From: Cryobacterium sp. MP_M3 | GTDB lineage: Bacteria; Actinomycetota; Actinomycetes; Actinomycetales; Microbacteriaceae | Length of the DNA: 64,000 nt | Direction: 5' to 3' | NCBI RefSeq assembly: GCF_015752155.1 | Contig: NZ_JADOVI010000006.1 | Coordinates: 124,001-188,000 of the forward strand | Shown here: piece by piece, positions 28,670 through 36,955 of the stretch | Layout of the letters: each line of letters begins with the position of its first letter | How positions within the stretch are numbered: the first letter of the stretch is position 1 | Program-made: the position numbers and the translations under genes | Notes under the pieces: model-generated | Databases searched by the model: none | Told to the model about the DNA's origin: nothing | The model's input: the letters and a program-made list of their open reading frames with translations, nothing else

Positions 28670-29740
28670 ATGTCTACCCCCGTGAAATTCCCCTTTACCC
28701 TGACCAGAATGGGCGTCATCATGACGCCCGAAGACGGCAACGACCTCGAGGCCGAAGGCGTGCTCAACCCGGGCAGCGGCCACACCCCCGACGGCACCCT
28801 GTACCTGCTCCCCCGCCTGGTTGCCACCGGAAACGTCTCCCGGGTCGGCCTGGCGAAGGTCGTCATCACCGACGGCGTGCCCACCGGCGTCGAACGTGAA
28901 GGCGTGGTGCTCGAACCGCACCAGGGCTGGGAACGCGGCGCGAACAACGCCGGCGTCGAAGACCCCCGGGTCACCTTCATCCCCCGGCTCGGACTGCATG
29001 TGATGACGTATGTCGCCTATGGCCCGCTCGGCCCCCGCACGGCGGTCGCCGTCTCCAGCGACCTGCGCGACTGGCGCCGGCTCGGCCCGGTACTGTTCAA
29101 GTACGACGAGGCACTGGACATGGACCTCAACCTGTTCCACAACAAGGACACCGTCTTCTTCCCCGAGCCGGTCACCGGCCCGGACGGAGTCGAGAGCTTC
29201 GCGGTGCTGCACCGCCCGATGTGGGACCTCGGCGAGGTCAAGCCGGGCGAGGGCATCCGCGTTCCGGCCGGTGTCACCGACACCCGGCAGAGCATCTGGA
29301 TCAGCTACATCCCGGTCGCCGACGTGCTGGCCGACATCACGAAGCTGACCTTCTGGAGCGGTCACCGCTTCCTCGCCGGACCGGAGTTCCCGTTCGAGGC
29401 GCTCAAGATCGGCGGCGGGCCTGCCCCGCTGCGCGTCCCCGAGGGCTGGCTGCTGATGCACCACGGCGTCACCGGTACCATCGACGGCGCGTTCTCCCAG
29501 CAGCAGAAGGTGAACTACTCGGCCGGAGCGATGATCCTCGACGCCGACGACCCCACCATTGTGCTGGCACGCACCAGCGAGCCGCTGCTCAAGGCGGAGA
29601 CGCCGGACGAGATCAGCGGAATCGTTCCGAACGTGGTCTTCCCGACCGCGATCGAGGAGATCGACGGCGTGCGCTTCGTGTTCTACGGCATGGCCGACTC
29701 GAAGATCGGCGTCGCCCGCCTGGACCACGTCCCGGCCTGA
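28670..29740 (+). CDS. GH130-family glycoside phosphorylase
   Basis: This 356-residue five-bladed beta-propeller enzyme belongs to GH130. Features are LNPGSGHTPDGTLYLLPRL, GVEDPRVTFIPRLG, GGGPAPLRVPEGWLLMHHG and the C-terminal FYGMADSKIGVARL. GH130 members mostly phosphorolyse beta-mannosides (mannosyl-glucose, mannobiose, mannosyl-GlcNAc), and a few hydrolyse them. It ends the LacI-regulated import operon, so it should process the imported oligosaccharide in the cytosol. The exact glycosidic specificity cannot be read from sequence. Confidence 0.9.
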   Translation: MSTPVKFPFTLTRMGVIMTPEDGNDLEAEGVLNPGSGHTPDGTLYLLPRLVATGNVSRVGLAKVVITDGVPTGVEREGVVLEPHQGWERGANNAGVEDPRVTFIPRLGLHVMTYVAYGPLGPRTAVAVSSDLRDWRRLGPVLFKYDEALDMDLNLFHNKDTVFFPEPVTGPDGVESFAVLHRPMWDLGEVKPGEGIRVPAGVTDTRQSIWISYIPVADVLADITKLTFWSGHRFLAGPEFPFEALKIGGGPAPLRVPEGWLLMHHGVTGTIDGAFSQQQKVNYSAGAMILDADDPTIVLARTSEPLLKAETPDEISGIVPNVVFPTAIEEIDGVRFVFYGMADSKIGVARLDHVPA

Positions 29741-29799
29741 GACCCGCGGCGCTGACCCCGGGGTCGAACCCGACCCCGGGGGTCGAGCCCGGCCCCGTA

Positions 29800-29879
29800 C
29801 CGAATTCAGGCGCGTGGCCCAGAACAGTGCGACGGATGCCCGCCGGCGCCCCGAACTCGGGCTGTTCTCCTGAATTCGG
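29800..29879. repeat. Imperfect inverted repeat in the gap after the GH130 gene
   Basis: An 11-bp perfect inverted repeat (CCGAATTCAGG at 29800-29810, complement at 29869-29879) encloses a second pair, AGAACAG (29821-29827) with CTGTTCT (29862-29868). The right arm is continuous while the left arm carries a ten-base interruption. It could be a degenerate terminator or a small non-autonomous element. It sits in a 384 bp gene-free stretch (29741-30124). Confidence 0.5.
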
Positions 29880-29904
29880 AACAGGCATGACTGCTCGTTT
29901 GCGA

Positions 29905-29936
29905 CCGACCGGGGGCTACTGCCCCCGGTCGGTTTT
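29905..29936 (+). terminator. Rho-independent terminator of the LacI/ABC/GH130 operon
   Basis: A perfect 12-bp stem (CCGACCGGGGGC at 29905-29916 with its complement at 29921-29932) with a TACT loop is followed by TTTT. This is the strongest intrinsic terminator seen in the window and it closes the sugar operon. Confidence 0.85.
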
Positions 29937-29970
29937 GGTCGTCGACGAGCACGGGCCTGGTGCAGTCGGG

Positions 29971-30108
29971 GTCTCGACAAGTTCGACCACCGGGACCGGG
30001 CGGGCGTGGTCTCGACAGGCTCGGCGAACGGGACGGGGAGGCGAGGGTCTCGACAAGCTCGGCGACCGGGACGGGCAGGCGAGGGTCTCGACCGGCACGA
30101 TGACCGGG
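29971..30108. repeat. Four tandem-like copies of a dispersed GTCTCGACAAGCTCG repeat
   Basis: Copies start at about 29971, 30009, 30047 and 30085, spaced 38 bp apart. Each reads close to GTCTCGACARGCTCGRCSA followed by an ACCGGGA-like tail. The same unit recurs at 54037-54104 and 61936-61975. All copies are between genes and near gene 3' ends. The rest of 29741-30124 holds only terminators and the inverted repeat; no gene is supported there. Confidence 0.75.
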
Positions 30109-30124
30109 ACGGGCGAGGGACGGG

Positions 30125-30400
30125 TTACGGGGCCGGGGCAGGGGCCGGAGGTGCCGGGGGTGTGCCGGGAGCGAGGAGGCCGAGGGTCGCCTTGATCCGG
30201 GCCTCGGCTTCGCTGTCGGCGTTGCTGGCGGCGATGTTCGCCTCGGTGACCGCGCGCACGACCTCGTCCCGTTGGATCCCGACCCCGCGCGGGGCGTCGA
30301 TCCCGATCCGGATGCTGTCGCCGCGCACGTCGAGAATGGTGATGACGATGTCGTCACCAATGAGGATCTTCTCCCCCTGTTTGCGTGTAAGTACCAGCAC
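30125..30400 (-). CDS. csrA: Carbon storage regulator CsrA
   Basis: This 91-residue protein has a first half that is a standard CsrA beta-barrel monomer: MLVLTRKQGEKILIG, VRGDSIRIGIDAPRGVGIQR and a C-terminal helix. Beyond about residue 60 it continues with an acidic helix and a Pro/Ala tail (PAPPAPAPAP), longer than the usual 60-75 residues. It should bind GGA motifs over ribosome sites. With fliW at the other end of the flagellar cluster and two candidate sites in the flagellin leader, flagellin mRNA is the likely target. It is the last gene of the flhA-side operon. Confidence 0.93.
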   Translation of the reverse strand: MLVLTRKQGEKILIGDDIVITILDVRGDSIRIGIDAPRGVGIQRDEVVRAVTEANIAASNADSEAEARIKATLGLLAPGTPPAPPAPAPAP

Positions 30401-30409
30401 CAGCCCAGC

Positions 30410-31426
30410 CTAGCGCGACCCGTCTGCAAGGCCCGGGAGGCTCGGCACCGCCGCCAGCGTCGTGGCCGTCGCCGGGGCTCCGTCCACCCAGCCGATCGGC
30501 AGGCCCAGCTCGTCGACCGTGCCCGGCGTGCCGGTCGTTGCTGCCCCGACGACGGCGACCGCGTCGATCTGCGTGATGGCGGCCAGCGCGGCCGCCCAGC
30601 GACCGGTGTCCGACGGTTTGCGGCCGGCCTCCACCACCAGCCAGACCTGGTCGGCGCCGATCGGCGCCAGCGTGTCGGCCAGGGCCGCGACCAGCGCCAT
30701 CGAGTCGGCCAGGTTGCCGCCCAGGCCGAAGGCCACGAAACCGGTCTGGCCGCGTTCGACTCCCCTGGCCCTGGCCGAGAGCGCGGTGCGGCGGTCGTCG
30801 GCGCGTTCGGCATCACCGGAACGGGCCGCCCCGGCGACGAGTACCTCGCCGGCCCCGGTGAGCGCCATCGATCGCGCCACCTGGAGCGCGGCATCCGGGA
30901 GCCCGACCAGAACGACCAGGTCGCCGTGCCCGGAGAGGGGCCGCGGCACCTGGGTCGCCGGCGCCGGTTTCGGGGCCGACGGCACGAAAGGCGGCATCGC
31001 CGACTGCACGGGCATCGGCCCGGTGTCCGCGTCGCGCACGCGCGTCGAGGTGAGCACGATCGGGGCGGGTTCCGGCTCGGCCTGGAAGGTGAGCTCGTCC
31101 ATCAGGTAGGCGAAGTCGGCGGAGTCGGTCGACAGCGTCGGCTGCAGGTCGGCCTGGAGCCGGGCCTCGGCCGCGTCGGCGTCGTCGAGGAGGGCGGCGA
31201 TGCCGAGCCTGGCCTGCAGGTCGAGTCGGGAATGGGCCCCGCGTCGCCGACGCTCGGGCACCTCGACGGTGACCTCGAAGTGCCGCTTGGCGAAGAAGCC
31301 CCGGATGCCGCCGACGGTGACGCGTTCGGCGGCGACGATACGCGCATCCGCCCCGTGCTCGGAGAGGATGCGCGCCTTCAGCTCCTCGAGCGTGGCACCC
31401 TCAAGCAGAAATCGATTCGGTTCCAC
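30410..31426 (-). CDS. FlhF-like protein lacking the GTPase P-loop
   Basis: This 338-residue protein follows flhA, the usual flhF position. Its N-terminus (FLLEGATLEELKARILSEHG, DARIVAAERV, GGIRGFFAKRHFEVTVEV) resembles the FlhF B-domain. The C-terminal half keeps an SRP-GTPase-like order of strands and helices (VVLVGLPDAALQVARSMA, DQVWLVVEAGRKPSD, DAVAVVGAATTGTPGTVDEL, GLPIGWVDGAP). However, the Walker A GxxGxGKT is replaced by GLPDAALQ and the G4 TKxD is absent. Nucleotide binding is therefore doubtful. The GTG start (31426) overlaps flhA by 26 bp. It could be a divergent positional or regulatory factor; the FlhF link is inference from position and weak motifs. Confidence 0.7.
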   Translation of the reverse strand: MEPNRFLLEGATLEELKARILSEHGADARIVAAERVTVGGIRGFFAKRHFEVTVEVPERRRRGAHSRLDLQARLGIAALLDDADAAEARLQADLQPTLSTDSADFAYLMDELTFQAEPEPAPIVLTSTRVRDADTGPMPVQSAMPPFVPSAPKPAPATQVPRPLSGHGDLVVLVGLPDAALQVARSMALTGAGEVLVAGAARSGDAERADDRRTALSARARGVERGQTGFVAFGLGGNLADSMALVAALADTLAPIGADQVWLVVEAGRKPSDTGRWAAALAAITQIDAVAVVGAATTGTPGTVDELGLPIGWVDGAPATATTLAAVPSLPGLADGSR

Positions 31427-33452
31427 GAACCACTCCCACCGTCTCGATGGCGACGTTCGCGGACGTCACCTCCTGGTAGGAGAGCACCGGCAGCCCACCG
31501 GCGTGCGCGGAGACGAGACGGCGAATGGCCGGTCGCAGCGCGGGCGCGCAGACCAGCACCGCGGTCAGCCCGCTCGCCTCGACGTTCGCCAGCGCCTCCT
31601 TGAGCGAACCGAGGATGGCGTCGATCCGGGCAGCGTCGAGCATGATCTGGGTGCCCTGCTCGGAGGGACGCATCCCCTCGAGCATGGACTGTTCGAGCCC
31701 CGGCTCGATCATGATCACGCGGAGCAGTCCGTCGTCGAGGTACTGGGCGGTGAGGGCCGGGCCGAGCGCCTGGCGGGCGGCCTCGACGAGGCCCTCCGGG
31801 TCGGCGGAGACCTTGGCCCGCAGCGAGAGGGATTCATAGATGCGGGGCAGGTCATTGATCGGAATCAGCTCCACCAGCAGCCCCTGCAGCACGCGCTGCA
31901 CCTCGGCGAGGGAGAGCAGGCCGGGGATCAGGTCGTCGACGGCCGACGGGTTGACCTGCTTGACCCCGTCGGTCAGCACGCGCACGTCCTCCCGGGTGAG
32001 GAGCCGGGCCGCGTTGCCGGTGATGATCGAGGAGAGGTGGGTGACGAGCACGGAAACCCGGTCGATCACGGTGGCGCCGGTCATCTCCGCGCTGTGCCGC
32101 ATCTCGCTCGGCACCCACTTGCCGGCCAGCCCGAAGACCGGTTCGACCGTGGCAGTGCCGGGCAGCAGGTCGAGGGCATCGCCGAGGGCGAGGACCTTGC
32201 CGGCGGGCGCCGTGCCACGGCCGGCCTCGACACCGGCGATGCGGATGACGTAGGTCGCCGAGGGCAGGTCGACGCTGTCCCTGGTGCGCACGGGCGGCAC
32301 GACGACGCCGAGGTCCATCGCGATCTTGCGGCGCAGGGATCGCACCCGGGCGAGGAGGTCGTCCTGGGCTCCGGAGACGAGGTCGACGAGGTCGGGCGCG
32401 AGGAGGATCTCGAGCGCGTGCACCCGCATCGTCTCGATCAGGTCTTCGGCGGTGTCCGACCGCGGGGCGAGGCTCTCGGCGGCGACCGCGGCATCCTTTC
32501 CGGCCTGGTCGCGCTCTTCGCCGGCCTTGATCCGCCGGGAGAAGAGGATCAGGGCCACCCCGATCACCACGAACGGGATGATCGGCATGCCGGGGATGAG
32601 CGCCATCAGCAGGGCGGCGGCCCCGGCGATCATCAGGGCGTTGCGGGACTGGGTGAGCTGGGCGGACGCGGTGGAGCCGATGTCGGACTCCGCGTTGGAG
32701 CGGGTCACGATCATGCCGGTGGACACGGCCATCAGCAGGGCAGGGATCTGGGTGACGAGGCCGTCGCCGATGGTCAGGAGCGAGTAAGTGCTCATCGCCT
32801 CGCCGATTTCGAGGCCGCGCTGGATCATGCCGATCGCGATGCCGCCGACCAGGTTGATGATGATGATGATGATGCCGGCGATCGCGTCACCCTTGACGAA
32901 CTTCGAGGCGCCGTCCATGGCGCCGTAGAAGTCGGCCTCGGCGGAGACCTCGGCGCGGCGCTCCCTGGCCTGGGTGTCGGTGATCAGGCCGGCGTTCAGG
33001 TCTGCGTCGATCGCCATCTGCTTGCCCGGCATGGCGTCGAGGGTGAACCGGGCCCCCACCTCGGCGACGCGCTCGGCGCCCTTGGTGACCACCACGAACT
33101 GGATCACGACGAGGATCAGGAAGATCACCGCGCCGATGATGATCGACCCGCCGACGGCGACCTGGCCGAAGGACGCGATGACCTGGCCGGCGTAACCGTC
33201 GCCGAGCACGAGACGGGTGGAGGCCACGTTCAGGCCGAGCCGGAACAGGGTGGCCACCAGCAGCAGCGAGGGGAAGACCGAGAAGTCGAGCGGCTTCTTC
33301 ACGAACATGGTGGTCAGCAGCGTGACCAGGCCGAGCAGGATGTTGATGATGATGAGGAAGTCGAGGAGCACCGCCGGCACCGGCACGACGAGCAGGAGGA
33401 TGATGCCGACGACGCCGATCGGCACGGCGAGTTTGGCGAGGTTGCGGTTCAT
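31401..33452 (-). CDS. flhA: Flagellar export gate protein FlhA
   Basis: This 683-residue FlhA has about eight N-terminal membrane helices. It has the FHIPEP-family segment VFPSLLLVATLFRLGLNVAS, GAMDGASKFVKGDAIAGI, and a C-terminal cytosolic domain (LPSATYVIRIAGVEAGRG through ALRPAIRRLVSAHAGG) that docks export substrates and chaperones. The start is ATG 33452, overlapping the flhB stop as ATGA; the longer frame to 33602 is inside flhB and is a shadow. Confidence 0.96.
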   Translation of the reverse strand: MNRNLAKLAVPIGVVGIILLLVVPVPAVLLDFLIIINILLGLVTLLTTMFVKKPLDFSVFPSLLLVATLFRLGLNVASTRLVLGDGYAGQVIASFGQVAVGGSIIIGAVIFLILVVIQFVVVTKGAERVAEVGARFTLDAMPGKQMAIDADLNAGLITDTQARERRAEVSAEADFYGAMDGASKFVKGDAIAGIIIIIINLVGGIAIGMIQRGLEIGEAMSTYSLLTIGDGLVTQIPALLMAVSTGMIVTRSNAESDIGSTASAQLTQSRNALMIAGAAALLMALIPGMPIIPFVVIGVALILFSRRIKAGEERDQAGKDAAVAAESLAPRSDTAEDLIETMRVHALEILLAPDLVDLVSGAQDDLLARVRSLRRKIAMDLGVVVPPVRTRDSVDLPSATYVIRIAGVEAGRGTAPAGKVLALGDALDLLPGTATVEPVFGLAGKWVPSEMRHSAEMTGATVIDRVSVLVTHLSSIITGNAARLLTREDVRVLTDGVKQVNPSAVDDLIPGLLSLAEVQRVLQGLLVELIPINDLPRIYESLSLRAKVSADPEGLVEAARQALGPALTAQYLDDGLLRVIMIEPGLEQSMLEGMRPSEQGTQIMLDAARIDAILGSLKEALANVEASGLTAVLVCAPALRPAIRRLVSAHAGGLPVLSYQEVTSANVAIETVGVVRGTESISA

Positions 33453-34555
33453 CGGTGGCCTCCGGCCGTCAGGGCAGGTTCGGTTACGGTGTGCACGCCG
33501 GACCCGGCGCCGGAGCCACGGGTCTTCAGGGCCATCACGAAGGCCAGCACCCGGGCGACGGCGTTGTAGAGCTCGACCGGGATTTCCTGGCCGATCTCGC
33601 ACTCGGCGTGCAGGGCGCGGGCGAGCGGGATGTCGCGCACGATGGGGACGTGGTCGGTCTCGGCCTGCTCGCGGATGCGGGCGGCGATCACTCCGGCGCC
33701 CTTCGCCACGACGCGCGGTGCTGACTTGCCCGGCTCGTACTTCAGGGCGACGGCGAAGTGGGTGGGGTTGATCAGCACGACATCCGAGGTGGCGACGGAG
33801 GCGATCATCCGGTTGCGGCTCATGGCCAGCTGCCGGGACCGGCGCTGGGACTTGACCTGGGGGTCACCTTCCGAGCTCTTGTTCTCGTCCTTGACCTCCT
33901 TCTTCGTCATCCGGGTGCGCTTGCGGTTGCGGCGGATCACGACGAACACGTCGGCGGCGGCGAGCACGAGGCCCGCGATCACCGCGGACTGCACCAGGGA
34001 GGCTGCGCCCCCGCCGGCCGCGCCGATCAGCGCCATCACGGGCAGGCCGCCCGCGGTCATCAGGATGGGCATCAGGCCCTGGATCACCATCGTGAGCACC
34101 AGCCCGACGGCGACGGTCTTCAGCAGCGCCTTGACGCCCTGCCAGACCGCCTGGCCGCCGAAGGTGCGGGCGAACCCGGTGACCAGGTTGAACTGCTCGT
34201 ACTTTCCGGCGACCTTCTTGAAGTGCACACCACCCTGGGCGACCGCGCCGACCAGCACGGTGACGAACACGGCTGCGAGCATCGGGGTGAGCACGCCGGC
34301 CATCGAGCCGAGCGATTCGCCGAGCATCTGCACGGCCAATTCGGGGTCCGGCCGGGCGACGAGCGAGCGGATGCTGATCATCTGGCTGGTTCCGGCCTGG
34401 GCGCCGAGGGAGATGGTGACGGGGGTCATGATGGCGGCGGCGCCGATGCCGAGCCACGCGGTGAGGTCCTGGGACTTGGAGAGCTGGCCCTTGGAGCGCA
34501 CCTCGCGCATCCGTTTGTCGGTCGCCTGCTCGGTCTTTTCGCCGGAGTCCGACAT
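33449..34555 (-). CDS. flhB: Flagellar export switch protein FlhB
   Basis: This 368-residue protein has four membrane helices and a cytosolic domain with the autocleavage motif NPTH in VVLINPTHFAVALKYEPG. Cleavage there switches export from hook to filament substrates. The N-terminus reads SGEKTEQATDKRMREVRSKG, standard for the family. The start directly abuts the fliR stop. Confidence 0.96.
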   Translation of the reverse strand: MSDSGEKTEQATDKRMREVRSKGQLSKSQDLTAWLGIGAAAIMTPVTISLGAQAGTSQMISIRSLVARPDPELAVQMLGESLGSMAGVLTPMLAAVFVTVLVGAVAQGGVHFKKVAGKYEQFNLVTGFARTFGGQAVWQGVKALLKTVAVGLVLTMVIQGLMPILMTAGGLPVMALIGAAGGGAASLVQSAVIAGLVLAAADVFVVIRRNRKRTRMTKKEVKDENKSSEGDPQVKSQRRSRQLAMSRNRMIASVATSDVVLINPTHFAVALKYEPGKSAPRVVAKGAGVIAARIREQAETDHVPIVRDIPLARALHAECEIGQEIPVELYNAVARVLAFVMALKTRGSGAGSGVHTVTEPALTAGGHR

Positions 34556-35314
34556 CTAGTTCACCCCCATCATCGTGCCGACGGCGTCGCCGGTCAGCGA
34601 GGAGACGATGCGCGGGAGCGCGACGAAACCGGCGGCGCCCAGCGACAGGGTGATCAGGATCTTGAGCGGGAAGCCGAGCGCGAACGCGTTGAGGGCGGGC
34701 GCCACGCGGGTGAGCAGGCCGAGGCCGGCGTCGGCGAGGAAGAGCACGACGATCAGGGGTCCGGCGATCTGCACCGAGGCGAGCAGCATCTGGCCGACCG
34801 CGGTGGTCACGGCCTGCATCGGCACGGCGAGGTTCATGCCGCCGCCGATCGGGAGCGCGGCGAAGGTGCGGGCGAGTCCGCCGATGATCAGCTGGTAGCC
34901 ACCGGAGGCGAACAGGAGCGCCAGCGCGGTCATCTGGTAGAGCCTGGTGAACATGGCGCCGTTGACCATCGCCTGCGGGTCGAAGCCCTGGGCCAGCTGG
35001 AACCCGCCGAACATGTCGATCAGGTTGCCGGCGGACTGGATGGCGGAGAAGACGACGAGGACCAGGAAGCCGAGCACCCCGCCGACCAGGATCTCCAGGA
35101 TCAGGGCGCCGATGAAACCGGCCGTGTCGGGCGAGACGTAGCCGGGGGTCACCTTCGGCGACACGGCCAGGGCCAGGCCGAGGGCCAGCATCCCCTTGAT
35201 CCGCAGCGGGATCGCATTGTAGGAGAACGGCGGCGCCACGACGAGGAAGGCGACCATGCGCACCCCGGCGAGCATGACCGCTTCGATCCACGCGAAGTCC
35301 AGGGTGATGTTCAT
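34556..35314 (-). CDS. fliR: Flagellar export protein FliR
   Basis: This 252-residue membrane protein with about six helices contains FSYNAIPLRIKGMLALGLAL and FALGFPLKILITLSLG, conserved in FliR. It forms the export gate with FliP and FliQ. The start is ATG 35314, sharing a base with the fliQ stop (TGATG). Confidence 0.95.
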   Translation of the reverse strand: MNITLDFAWIEAVMLAGVRMVAFLVVAPPFSYNAIPLRIKGMLALGLALAVSPKVTPGYVSPDTAGFIGALILEILVGGVLGFLVLVVFSAIQSAGNLIDMFGGFQLAQGFDPQAMVNGAMFTRLYQMTALALLFASGGYQLIIGGLARTFAALPIGGGMNLAVPMQAVTTAVGQMLLASVQIAGPLIVVLFLADAGLGLLTRVAPALNAFALGFPLKILITLSLGAAGFVALPRIVSSLTGDAVGTMMGVN

Positions 35315-35589
35315 CAGCCTCCGCCGATGAGGGAGGGGATCTTGTCGAAGAGCATGTGCGTGAACGAGACGATCTCGGAGATCATCCAGTGGCCGGAGAC
35401 GATCAGGGCCACGGCCACGGCGATGGCCTTGGGCACGAAGGAGAGCGTCACTTCCTGGATCTGGGTGATCGATTGCAGCAGGGAGATCGCGAAACCCACG
35501 ACGAGGGCGGTGATCAGGATCGGGGCCGACAGCATGCCGGCCACGAGGATGCCCTGGAGCCCGATGTCGAGAACGGCGTTGGTGTCCAT
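35314..35589 (-). CDS. fliQ: Flagellar export protein FliQ
   Basis: This 91-residue protein has two transmembrane hairpin helices and the family motif SLLQSITQIQEVTLSFVPK. It is part of the FliPQR export gate. The start ATG 35589 shares a base with the fliP stop; the 16 additional upstream codons of the open frame are within fliP. Confidence 0.95.
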   Translation of the reverse strand: MDTNAVLDIGLQGILVAGMLSAPILITALVVGFAISLLQSITQIQEVTLSFVPKAIAVAVALIVSGHWMISEIVSFTHMLFDKIPSLIGGG

Positions 35590-36437
35590 CAGCCACCCCG
35601 GTAACTGCTGATCAGGGTGGTGATGATCAGACCCCACCCGTCGACGAGCACGAAAAGCAGGATCTTGAACGGCAGGGAGATCATCACCGGCGGGAGCATC
35701 ATCATGCCCATCGACATCAGGGCGGCGGAGACGACGAGGTCGATCACGAGGAACGGCACGAAGATGACGAAGCCGATGATGAACGCGGCGCGAAGTTCGG
35801 AGATCATGAAGGCGGGGATCAGCGTGAGCAGGTTCACCGCGTCGGCGTTCGCCGGGTTGGCCTGGTCGGCGGCCCTCGTCATCAGGGCGAGGTCTTCCTC
35901 CCGGGTGTGCGCGAGCATGAACGTGCGCAACGGTCCGGAACCGATGCTTACCGCGTCATCGAAAGACAGCGTGCCGTTCAGGTAGGGCTGCAGGGCGTGC
36001 TCGTTGATGTCGGTCAGGATCGGCGCCATGATAAACAGCGACAGGAACAGGGCCAGGCCCGCGAGCACCTGGTTCGGCGGGATGGACGGCAGCGCGAGGG
36101 CGTTGCGGGTCATCGCCAGCACCACGAAGATCTTGGTGAACGAGGTCATCATCAGCAGCAGCGCCGGTGCGACCGACAGCAGCGTGATGCCGATCAGGGT
36201 GACGATCGCCGAGGACGGTGAACCGTCCGGCCCGTTGATCGACACGTTCAGTCCGCCGCCGGCCGGCGTGGCCGGGGCGGCCGGGTCGGTCGGCGGGGTG
36301 GGGTCGACCGGGGCGGCGTGCCCGGCCGGGGCGATGACGAGCACGATCGCCGCCACGATCACGACGAGCAGTGCCGCCATCACGAATGCCCTGGCGATGC
36401 GCCACCGCCGGTCTGCCCGGAGGGCTGCGGGGTTCAC
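35589..36437 (-). CDS. fliP: Flagellar export protein FliP
   Basis: This 282-residue protein has an Arg-rich N-terminus and hydrophobic signal helix, a Pro-rich stretch, then the FliP core MTSFTKIFVVLAMTRNALAL, IPPNQVLAGLALFLSLFIMA, ISELRAAFIIGFVIFVPFLV and MMMLPPVMISLPFKILLFVL. I choose GTG 36437 because it overlaps the fliO stop as GTGA, in line with the rest of the operon. ATG 36380 is an alternative. Confidence 0.95.
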   Translation of the reverse strand: MNPAALRADRRWRIARAFVMAALLVVIVAAIVLVIAPAGHAAPVDPTPPTDPAAPATPAGGGLNVSINGPDGSPSSAIVTLIGITLLSVAPALLLMMTSFTKIFVVLAMTRNALALPSIPPNQVLAGLALFLSLFIMAPILTDINEHALQPYLNGTLSFDDAVSIGSGPLRTFMLAHTREEDLALMTRAADQANPANADAVNLLTLIPAFMISELRAAFIIGFVIFVPFLVIDLVVSAALMSMGMMMLPPVMISLPFKILLFVLVDGWGLIITTLISSYRGG

Positions 36438-36955
36438 CGTCCCTGCCGGAGGGCGGCTGCGGTCTGCTGCCACGTCGCCGGCGAGAGGATGGAGCCGCCC
36501 AGGCGGCTTTGGTTCGGCCTGGCCTGGCCGGTGCGGGTCTGGGCGGACCGGGCGGCCACACCGTGGCGCGGGCGCAGGATGAGCGGCGGGGCCAGCTCGG
36601 ATTCGGGGTCGGGGTCGGTTACCGCGTTCACGACGGCACCGGTGGCCGCTGCGTCGAGCGACCGAGCGAAGACCGAGTCGCCGGCCGCGGCATCGGCGTC
36701 GGCAGGCGGGGCGTCGCAGTCGTGCAGCACGTTGACGTTCTGCTCGGTCACGCCGAGCACGAACCGGCGGCCGTCGATGTCGACGACGACGACGGATGCC
36801 TTCTGGCCGAGGCCCTGGCGGCCGACCACGGTGACGAGGTTCTGGCTGCGCGTCGCCCGGGAGCCGCGGGTCAGGCGTCGCTGGAGCGCCCAGAGCAACC
36901 CGAGCACGGCGGCCAGGGAGAGGGCAACCCGGAGAGCGACGAGGAGGGTGTCCAC
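36434..36955 (-). CDS. fliO: Flagellar protein FliO
   Basis: This 173-residue protein has one N-terminal membrane helix and a FliO-like beta domain: RQGLGQKASVVVVDIDGRRF then VLGVTEQNVNVLHDC. The rest of the cytosolic tail is low-complexity. FliO helps assemble the FliP ring. The start is GTG 36955, next to the fliN stop. Confidence 0.9.
   Translation of the reverse strand: MDTLLVALRVALSLAAVLGLLWALQRRLTRGSRATRSQNLVTVVGRQGLGQKASVVVVDIDGRRFVLGVTEQNVNVLHDCDAPPADADAAAGDSVFARSLDAAATGAVVNAVTDPDPESELAPPLILRPRHGVAARSAQTRTGQARPNQSRLGGSILSPATWQQTAAALRQGR

Noticed and set aside
29971..30108. CRISPR-like array in the 38-bp-spaced repeats
   Set aside because: The units are degenerate, spacers are not distinct, no cas genes are nearby, and the same unit occurs singly elsewhere.
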